From assembly GCA_027625915.1 (NCBI GenBank), contig JANTQA010000047.1, positions 1,426,001-1,490,000 on the forward strand: a stretch of DNA of 64,000 nt, given 5' to 3'. The notes beneath the pieces were generated by a model, which was not told the DNA's origin, searched no databases, and saw nothing but the letters and a program-made list of their open reading frames with translations. Both the position numbers and the translations under genes were made by a program. The first letter of the stretch is position 1. The number at the start of each line of letters is the position of its first letter. Source of the DNA: Anaeramoeba flamelloides. Its lineage: Eukaryota > Metamonada > Anaeramoebidae. Below, one piece after another: positions 55,501-64,000 of the stretch.

Positions 55501-58500
55501 TAAACTTGATTTAATATTTTAAAATATAAATAAAGAGTTTATATAAAAACATGAAAGAAAAAAAAAAATGGAGAATAAAAGAATGAAGAATAAATAAAAA
55601 AATAAAAATTTGAAAAATAGATATTAAGAAAAATGTTTAGAGTCATTGAAATTGTGATGAATTTGTGTGACTATATGATCCCAAAACATTTGGTGTTGGA
55701 ACATTTTTTTCTTATAGCATGATGAGTCTTATTTATAAGGAAATATTTTATAGTAATTTCATGAGTTTCTATTATATACATTCCCCCATAAAATTCATTT
55801 GTACATTCATTGAGAAATGATTTTGATCTAAAAATTGAAAATTGATTTTTATAAGGTTCTGAGATAAAAACTAGACAAAACCAACTTTGATTTATATTAT
55901 AGAGTGATGTCAATATTTTTGAAAAAAAAACCAAAATTCAAAATTTTCCACAAAGTTAAAACGGTTCAAACAATCGCAGTAATACTATTTTATTCAAATT
56001 TGAAATAATTTTCAATTTTTTCAAATATATAAAAATCATTTTTTCATAATTTACTTTTTTCTTTTCATTTTTATTTTTTGAATTTCGTAACTTGTTTTTA
56101 TTGATCAAAATTTTTTTAAACAATTGATATTATGTTAAAGTCAAGTTATTACAAATAGAAGAACTCAAATAAAATTAGTTGATGATATCTGACCATTTGA
56201 TCCATTAATATTCCTAATAGAATTTAAACAAATTTACCAATACATTTTTTGTTTTGCACTCTCCAAAATTTTTAACATATCAATAATTTATTTGTATTGA
56301 TAATTATTTATTTTTTTGTTTTGTGAGTATTGTAATTTATAAACAATTGTTAACATTTCAATTAGTGAATGGTTCTAATTGGGTATTTCTTCGAGAAGTG
56401 ATTAAATAAGATTTTTTTTTTCACAAATCAAATTTTGGTGTGTTAAAAATTGTGAATTAGGATTTAGTTTATTTTTTGATAAATTCCAATAAAAAAAGTA
56501 AAAAAATAATAAAAGTCATAACATATGATAAATTACATTATAAATAAATCTTATCCATAATTTCATTTTTAATCATGCGATAAATGACAAAAAAACCTAA
56601 TTTTCCAAAGACTAATTGAAATTTGTAGTTTATATATTAGAGTCTCTCTTCAAAAAACAAAAAAAAAAAGATTTCTTCAAACTCTTTATTAATTCTTAAA
56701 AATATATTAAATAATTTTCTAATAAATACATTCATTAATAATTCTTTTTTTAACAATAAACATTATAATAGTAAATCGAATATTATTGATCATTTTTAAT
56801 TCTTTTAACGTTAATGAAACTTATTTGGACGATTTTATAAACAATAAAGGATTTCAAATTTTAAGTTATTTATTACAACAAAAACCAAAGGCAATTGGGA
56901 TAAATATTATTGATTTAATTGAAGATGTATTATCAAAAAAATTACCGATCAAAATTTTAAAAAACTTTGTAAAAAAGTTTTTATTAAATTTTGAATTATG
57001 GTCTTTGACAGAATTTAAAATCCAAAAAAGCTTTATTATCTTTAATACTTAATTGGATCAAAATTCAAAAAAACAAATATCAAAAAGACAAATTTAAAAA
57101 ATTTTTGAAATTAATTAAATTTGAAAAAACTATTGAAATATTATATTTATACTTTAATGATAACAATACGAATACAAAAAAGGATCCGATTGGTAATAGT
57201 CAAAACAGTACAATAGATAAAAACAAAATGAATCAATTAAGACAACAAATAATTAATTTAATTGGATATTTATTTATTTATGGGATAAATGTTTATTCTT
57301 TTGAACGATTAATCAATATTTGCTTTTTAGAATTTTATCAAAATACAACTAATTTGGATTTATTACAAATGATTTACAAAATTATTTCTAAAAATATAAT
57401 CATTATTAAAAACAAAGAAGAGAAAAAGAAAATAATCGAATTGATTGATTGTTTAGTTTATTTATTAAAGATAGATAATGGTTTAATTCAAGTATGGATT
57501 TTTCAAATCATTTTCAATTTCAAATTTCAAATCTTAGATACAGTAATTACTAATTCAAAGGACTTATTAGATTTAAATTTAAGATATCCAATTATTCATC
57601 AATTAGTGATTAATAATTGTACTAATGTTTCAATTTTTGAATTATTTTCTTTATATTTATTAAATACTAAAGAAACTAAAATTAGTAGACCTTTATTTTT
57701 TTTTACTATATTTGATCTATCAAAAAAATTTTTTACAACTTCTGGTTATGAATTTTTATCGAATTTAAATTGGTTAAAAAAAAATAAAAATAAAAAAATT
57801 GAAGCCATTCTTAAACAATTTGCATGGCAATATAAATTTTTAGAAACTTTAATTCTAAAAAATGAAAATACAAAAGAGAAAGAGATTGAGAAAAAAATTG
57901 AAAAAAATCAAAATAGTTTAAATGAAAAACAAGTTGCCAAAAAGCATGAAAATAGCAATTTAACTGATAAAAAACAAAATACTGATAATATACAAAGTAT
58001 AATTAATGGGAAGAAACAAGAAAAAAAACTGTTTGGAAATGACAACAATCAAAAAGATGAAGATACAGGTAACATTTTTCAATCATTAATTAAACAAATA
58101 GTTACTTTCCAATTCAGTCAAAAAAATAATGAAACAGAAAAGGGAAATGAAATGGAAAAGGAAAAGAAAAAGGAAATGGAAAAGGAAATGGAAAAAGAAA
58201 AAGAAAAAGATAACAAAAAAGAAAAAGATAACAAAAAAGAAAAAGAAAACAAAAAAGAAAAAGAAAACAAAAAAGAAAAAGAAAAGGAAAAAGAAAGGGG
58301 AAAAGAAAAGGAAATAGGAAAAGAACAAAAAAAAATTCAAGAGCACAAAGAAAAAAAAAAAATAAAAGTAAAAATAGAAAACATTAATGAAATTGAAATG
58401 GAAAAAAAATTTAATAATTTAATTTATAAACTATTTGGAATTCTTTTCAAATTTTGCATTGAAGAGAAAGATAATGGAATTGTAATTTTACAAGAAAGTT

Positions 58501-61500
58501 TTATTTTTATAGATATTTTTGTTGAAAGTTCAAAATTACAAGAAATTTCAAAATTTCAAATAAAAACCCAACTATTAAAATTTCTAATTATGGAATTAAA
58601 TAATATAATTTTTACAAAAACAAAAACAAAACAATCTATTCTAAAAAAAAGCTTTCAAATTACAAAAATTTCAAAATTTTTACCGTTAAATTTAGTTAAT
58701 TTTTTTGAATTTTTTTCAAATTATTTTAAAAAAATAGAAAAAAAAATTATCAAATTAAACAATTTAAAAATTCTCAAAAAAATGAATACTTTAAAAATGA
58801 AATTAATAAAATATTTAATTATGCTTTGCAATTTTCTTTTTCATATTAAAATTTTTCATTATAAAAATTCAATAATTAATAAAAATCAAAAAAAAAAATT
58901 AATAAGTTTATTAACAGAATTGTTAATAATCAATTTAGAGAAATCAAAAACTGGAAATCAATTCTTAATTATCAACTATTTAAATATTTGCATCGATCAT
59001 TATTCAAAATTATTTAATACAGTATTTTATATTGAAATGCTTCAAAAATTATTTGCAAATTATTTACAATTATTAAATTTTAAAAAGGAAATGATGAATA
59101 ATAATGATTTAAATCACAAAACAAAAAGGCATCAAAAAAAAAATAAAAAAAATTATCCAGACAAAAAACGTAATTTAGAATTAATTAATTTATTAAAAAT
59201 CTCAATAAATTCTCTTATTAAAAAAAACAAAGAATTATTAAGTAAAATTTTTAATGTTTCAAATGGTAAGATTCTACATTTTGAATCATTGACAACTACT
59301 GAAATCAATAAACTATTTGAAAAAAAATATTGGAAAAATTATTATTTACAAATTTACTTGAATAACAGAATCAATTATTTGAGTTCAATTTTACCAAAAA
59401 ACGAATTTAAAAAAAATTTGAAAAATAATTTACAAAGAAATTTAAATCTTCAATTTTGGGATAAACGGAACTTAAATTCGCAATTAACAAAATTTAATCT
59501 GCTAATGGACAAAATAATTGCAGAAAAGGTGCAATTTAAAACCCAATTGATCAGAAAGCAATTAAACAAATTAGGTGGATCAAAAAAATCATGGGATATG
59601 CTAATCCGAAATTTAACCCACAAAAGGGCACCTTTTTATAATAATAGGGATCAGAAGAATCAAATTTATTGGAAATTAGATAAAAGTGAAGATGATTTTA
59701 GAAGAAGATTAAAATTAAAACGTAATTATAAATTCAATCAAGAGTTTTTTAATAGCGCTTCAATTAATAGATATGATAATGTAAAATATAACAATTCTTA
59801 TAAATTTAATAAAGATAATGATCAAAATAATAGTAATGACAATAATAACACAGAATATAATCGACAAGACAATGAGTATAATAAAATTGATATAAACCAC
59901 AATTATTTGATTAAAATGAATTGTACAATTATTTCAATTTTGAAAAAATTAAATTGTAAATTTATTTTAACCAAAAATAAATTAAAACTTTGTTTTGTTA
60001 CGGATAACAAAAGTAATTATAAAAAAGATCATAAAATTTTGAAATTAAAAAATTTAAAACTGTTATATAAACGAAGATATAAATTCCAAAACACAGCATT
60101 GGAATTTTTTTTAAAAAATAACACAAACTTTTTTTTAAACTTTAATTCAAAAATTGATCGCGAATTAGTTTATTCCTCAATAAACAACTTAGCCCCCAAA
60201 AATTTAAAAATTACTGATACATCAAATCCTCAAGAATGGCTTTTAAAATCCGGATATACAGAAAAGTGGATAAATGGGCAAATGTCCAATTTTGAGTATT
60301 TAATGAAATTAAATACCATTGCTGGGAGAGGCTATAACGACTTAAGTCAATATCCCGTGTTTCCCTGGGTTTTAAAAGATTATAAAAGCAAAAAATTGAA
60401 CCTAAATGACCCTAATGTTTATCGTGACTTTTCAAAACCAATTGGATCACAATCAAAACAATCGCAAATTGAAGTGAAGAAGCAATATAAACTGTTTAAA
60501 AAAATGAAAAACCCAGAAATACCCCCTTTTCACTTTGGATCGCATTATTCAACACCGGCTACAACAGCTTCGTATATGGTTAGACTAGAACCGTTTAGTA
60601 CATTGTCAGTAAATATCAATGGTAATGCTTTAATTTACTTTTTATTCTTCTCACACCCCTCTCCTTTTTTCCTCTTCATTTCTTGTAATGTTATTATAGA
60701 ATCACAATTATAAACTAAATTCCCAAAAAATTTGGACACAGTTTAAACAGTTGGAAGACCTAACAATACCACACTTTACATTCAATTTTGGAAATAATTT
60801 TCATTTTACAAACTATTTACTCATTTTTTTTTGTCATTTTCTGTTTTGTTTTCATTTCCTTTTTTTCTCAAGTTACGTAATTTGTTTTCTGTTTGTTCGG
60901 AAAATTTTTTTCAATGATTGATATTAGGTTAGTGTTGAGCTTTGTTAAATTGAAAAATCGCATCCAATCAGTTGATGGTATCTAATCATTTGATCGATCA
61001 AAAATTGTTGGTGAAATTTCAACAAATTTACCATTTTTTTTGTTCCAGCTCATTTCATTATTTTAAACACATATATCGATTTTTCTTTTTATATTTTTTT
61101 ATATATTTATTTGGATTGAAAATGATTACTTATAAAAACATATTAATACTAGGTAACTTTAATTTGGTTTTTTATTTTGTTTGGAAAAATACAATAAATT
61201 GGGATTTTTTTTTACCTATTTTTGATTTTGGGTGTGTGTAAAATTTTTGGAATGGGGGCTTATATCCCTCTATTTCCAAAATTGGTATTTTTAAAAAAGT
61301 TAATTTTTTTGGAAAATTTAATAGATTGAGAAGATAGAGCCTTAAATGTAAATAATATAAATCTTTTTTCAAATTTTTTTTGTAATCATACTTTTTTAAC
61401 TTGAGCTTACTGGTGAAAAATTTATTTGTTTTTTATAATGTTTTAATAAAGTTAGGAATTGTTCATTTTTTTTTGAATTTTAACCTTCGGAATTATGTAA

Positions 61501-63978
61501 AATTATTTTAAATAATTCTCAAGGTTTGTTTTTGATTGAAGGGAATTTTTAGAATTTTTTTTTTTTTTTCGGAAATATTTTTTTTGACTGGTAACTGTTG
61601 TGAAAAAAAGTGATTAGCAATGTCTATACACAAGTTGCTTCTAAAATTATTAAAGATCTATAACCTAAAAATCTAAGAAAACAAATTAAAAAAACTAATT
61701 TTTTAAAAAAAAAAAGTATGAATAAAATTAATAAACCAAAAAAAAAAATAACCTCAAATATTTAAATGTTGATAAAAATCTAATTTCGCTTTTTTAATGG
61801 CAAATTTTAAACAAATCAATATTTATTTTACAAATATTTAGATAACATTTTATTTCAGGGGAGAATAATAAAATTTTATAAAGTTCTAATAGTTTAATTA
61901 AATTCTTTCATTTTCATGATTAAATGTATCCATAAAAATTGTTAATTTATTCTTTAATTTGGATAATTTTAAAATGATCTAAAAAAAAAAAAAAAAAACG
62001 ATTTATTTATAACATAATACTTTTCATATTAAACAAATTCATAATATAATTTGAAATAATAATAATAATAATAAATAAATTAATTGGAATAGAAGGAACA
62101 TTTGATCAACCTGATAGAATCTTTTCATCAATTCAAAAAAATTGGGAAAATTCTTTAAAATCAAGATCACATGCTACTGAATTAATACCAGAATTTTTTT
62201 ATTTACCAGATTTTTTAAACAATTTGAATAATTTGGAATTAGGAGAAACTCAAAAAGGCGAAAGTATTAATAAAGTTGAATTACCACCTTGGGCAAATAA
62301 TTCGGCAGAAGAATTTATTAGAATTAATAGGGAAGCATTGGAAAGTGACTATGTAAGTGAGCATTTAAACAAATGGATTGATTTAATTTTTGGTTATCAG
62401 CAAACAGGAAAAGAAGCAGAAAAGGCAGGGAATGTATATTATTATTTAACTTACGAAGAAAATGCTAATATGGATAATATCAAGGATGAAGATGAAAGAC
62501 AGGCACTAATGTCACAAATTGAGAATTTTGGGCAATGCCCCCAGCAGTTATTTCATAAGCCACATCCAAAACGATTAAAAAATAACCCAGAGTTAAATAA
62601 TAAAATTCAATTTATTTTTAATAATGACAATCAGAATAATAATGATAATGTTAATATAACGGGAATGAAAAGGGAGAAAAATACTTTAATTGACAATGAC
62701 AAGAATAATTTTTTTAAAATACAAAAAATTTCAAAATTTCCAATCAAAAATTTATTTTATTTCCAGGATCAAAACAAAAATTCTGTCTTAAACAAAACAA
62801 AAAAAATATTAATTTTAGATAACAAACGAAAATTAAATTATTATGAATTCAAATTAGAGGAAAATTTAAACATTGATGACAAATTTTCATTAAAAAAAAA
62901 GAGTAAATCTCTAAAAATCGGAATCGAATTTGATCAACAATTGTTTAATTTAAATAATTGGATTTTTTTTTATAATAATAAGATTCTATTTAGCTGCGGT
63001 TATTTTGATTATCTTATTAGAATAATTAATATCACTAATAATCAAACAAAAACATTGAATTTTCAAAAAGATATAATTACTTGTCTAAAATTAGATGAAA
63101 GTAGAAAATATTTTGCCTCGGGTTCAAGGGATAAAACAATCTGTATTTGGAAAATAAAGAATGTATCAGAAAAACTTTCAAGGGTCAAAAAGAATAAAGA
63201 AAAGGCAAAAAAGAAAATTTTAATTCATAAAAATACTAGCGAGCATAATTATGATAAACGAAATGATAAGAGTGGGATTAATAAGAATGATAACATTTTT
63301 AATGATCATGGAAGTAATAAGGGAAATGATATCAGAAATGATAAAAGTGAAACATTGCATGCTAACCAAATGAACAGTATTGGCATTTTTGATAACGATA
63401 ATGGCTTGACAAAAATCACATTACAGGCTATTTGCTATGGGCATGATTCACCAATCATCTGTCTAGATATTAATTACAAATATAACATTGTTGTTTCTGC
63501 CTCTAAAAGTGGTGATGTCATAATGCATAATTTAGTAACCGGTGGATTTATTCGTGTTATAGATCTTTTCCATTTTTTGTTATTTGATAAAAAAATAAAA
63601 TTAAAAAAAAATCAATTGCAAATAAATTTAATAAAAATTTTAAAGAATGGTGAAATTTTAATTTGTTCATCAAATAACATCTTTTTATTTTCAATTAATG
63701 GCAACTTAATTAAATCAATATTTATAGAATCAAAGATTAATACTTTTAAAATTACGAATGATTATAATTATATAATATTTGCTGGCAAATCTGGTTTACT
63801 TCAAATTAGAAAATTGGATGATTTAGATCTAATCAAAAATCTTAAATTTTCGGTCATGGAAATCAATTCAATTTTGTTGATACAGAAAAAAAATTATATT
63901 TTTTTGATTTTGGGACAAAAGAATGGAACAATTGCTATTAGAAAATTGCAATATGAAAGAAAAAAATTATACAATTAA
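46505..63978 (+). CDS. Giant BEACH-WD40 protein, neurobeachin/LRBA/LvsA-like (four exons)
   Basis: BEACH proteins are large cytoplasmic scaffolds in vesicle and membrane traffic. Exons 46505-46853, 46988-52450, 56772-60621 and 62093-63978 join in frame and give about 3,848 residues if one base near 57021-57026 is discounted. An in-frame stop precedes the first ATG. Exon 2 holds armadillo-like helices, very long Lys/Glu/Asn/Gln tracts and a concanavalin-A-like lectin domain (about 51520-52200: YFEFNGKNSYLQLP, FGFCTWI, FFNGKIGTIHFF). Exon 3 ends with the PH-BEACH module: YWKLDKSEDDFRRRLKLKRN, then NGQMSNFEYLMKLNTIAGRG, YPVFPWVL, PFHFGSHYS and VRLEPFSTL. Exon 4 completes BEACH (FDQPDRIFSSI, WIDLIFGYQQTGKEAEKAGN, NFGQCPQQLFHKPHPKR) and adds WD40 repeats (FASGSRDKTICIWK, GHDSPIICLD). 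The splice at 60621/62093 falls inside BEACH and rebuilds its conserved text, so the joining is well supported; the paralogue group is not. Confidence 0.92.
46854..46987 (+). other. Intron 1 of the BEACH gene (134 bp)
   Basis: GTAAGTA...CTTATAG, with a T-rich centre. Splicing rebuilds an Ile codon and keeps the frame into the large second exon. It holds no repeat, in contrast to introns 2 and 3. Confidence 0.8.
52631..53874. mobile_element. DNA element with 20-bp perfect TIRs and subterminal TATCGCGATA-like motifs
   Basis: AGAGGTTTTGATGATAACAT at 52631-52650 is the exact inverse of ATGTTATCATCAAAACCTCT at 53855-53874. ATT flanks both sides, a possible 3-bp target duplication. Within about 150 bases of each end lie repeated ATCGCGAT motifs (five CGCG cores near 52697-52770, four near 53693-53808), plus degenerate relatives such as ATCACGATTTTA. 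The 900-base centre has no recognised protein. Subterminal arrays of a short motif are typical of transposase-binding regions in several DNA transposon superfamilies; which one is unknown. Confidence 0.7.
53925..56430. repeat. Large imperfect inverted repeat with internal direct repeats
   Basis: 53925-54080 is inverse to about 56265-56420 (AATTAGAACCATT, AATTGAAATGTT, CAATACTCA). 54480-54690 is inverse to about 56060-56230 (CAAATGGTCAGATATCATCA, AGTTCTTCTATTT). A direct repeat of about 220 bases starts ACACTTAATCTGTTAATGAG at about 54137 and CACTTAATCTGTTAATGAG at about 55405. The arms also resemble family F (TGATGATATC/TGATGGTATC with GATCAAA), so this may be a decayed fold-back pair of F-like elements. 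Confidence 0.5.
57015..57030 (+). other. Apparent single-base frame shift in BEACH exon 3
   Basis: Upstream the frame reads NFELWSLTEFKIQ; downstream the protein resumes as KALLSLILNWIKIQKNKYQ one frame over. The change falls at the A-run in CCAAAAAAGC. One A fewer would keep the frame. The total exon length (11,548) also has exactly one base too many. The likeliest cause is a homopolymer sequencing or assembly error. A 43-base GT...CAG alternative intron (GTAAAAAAG to TTGACAG) would also restore frame but removes a plausible Trp-containing helix. Confidence 0.7.
60622..62092 (+). other. Intron 3 of the BEACH gene (1,471 bp, contains a DNA element)
   Basis: Donor GTAATG, acceptor GGAATAG. 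It splits the BEACH domain between VRLEPFSTLSVNIN and EGTFDQPDRIFSS. The family F element at 60720-61258 occupies over a third of it; the rest is AT-rich with nothing recognised. Confidence 0.85.
60720..61258 (+). mobile_element. Non-autonomous DNA transposon (family F, copy 2)
   Basis: About 539 bp with ends TCCCAAAAAATTTGGACACA and TGTAAAATTTTTGGAATGGG. It aligns throughout with the inverse of 16191-16710. Coding capacity is absent. It lies in sense orientation (as defined here) within intron 3 of the BEACH gene. Confidence 0.7.
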
Positions 63979-64000
63979 GTTGGAATGTGGATATATATAT

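Larger units (their letters stand above)
52451..56771 (+). other. Intron 2 of the BEACH gene (4,321 bp, repeat-filled)
   Basis: Donor GTAAGTTT, acceptor ATAATAG; splicing rebuilds a Leu codon and joins two long helical-repeat coding segments in frame. It contains the TATCGCGATA-rich inverted-repeat element (52631-53874) and a large imperfect inverted repeat (about 53925-56430). No coding sequence of its own is recognised. Confidence 0.8.

Noticed and set aside
56981-57023. 43-base mini-intron (GTAAAAAAG to TTGACAG) in BEACH exon 3
   Set aside because: It restores frame, but is far shorter than the other introns and would delete a plausible Trp-containing helix; a homopolymer length error is the simpler reading. 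Kept as an alternative.

Overview
The window looks like nuclear DNA of an AT-rich, repeat-laden protist. Six protein-coding genes can be supported, all eukaryotic: a Nup98-type nucleoporin, translation initiation factor eIF2B beta, the decapping scaffold EDC4 (Ge-1/Varicose), a secreted cathepsin-L-like cysteine protease, a PD-(D/E)XK nuclease-like protein and a giant BEACH-WD40 protein of the neurobeachin/LRBA/LvsA type. Introns are GT-AG. Several unrelated proteins carry long Lys-Glu/Asn-Glu/Gln-Glu tracts. This style (very low GC, KEKE/NENE tracts, large BEACH proteins) reminds me of Anaeramoeba (Metamonada); that is inference, and other AT-rich amoebae are possible.

Layout. 1-3657: gene-free, with a TTAA-flanked DNA element (123-1577) carrying two younger TA-flanked insertions. 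3658-6345 (-): Nup98. 6346-10243: gene-free, with a sister TTAA element and a short TTAA MITE. 10244-14245 (-): eIF2B beta in three exons, with a 2.66-kb intron that holds a 5'-truncated LINE tail, a hairpin array and a 226-bp tandem duplication. 14246-20004: repeats only. 20005-23706 (+): EDC4, uninterrupted. 23707-31937: repeats, including a LINE 3' end with a readable C-terminus. 31938-32915 (-): cathepsin, bracketed by two palindromic TTAA elements. 32916-40221: repeats. 40222-41646 (+): nuclease-like gene, lying between inverted copies of a 0.6-1.2-kb repeat. 41647-46504: repeats. 46505-63978 (+): the BEACH gene in four exons (about 3,848 residues) with one apparent single-base frame shift; its two long introns (4.3 and 1.5 kb) are full of transposon-derived sequence.

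There is no operon-like organisation. The recognisable genes are housekeeping functions: nuclear pore, translation initiation, mRNA decapping, lysosomal proteolysis and membrane traffic. The most informative features are the non-coding ones: at least three TTAA-target families, several TA-target foldback families, a TIR element studded with TATCGCGATA-like motifs, and long introns whose length is largely explained by insertions while insertion-free introns are 134-155 bp. No tRNA, rRNA or CRISPR array was found by eye.
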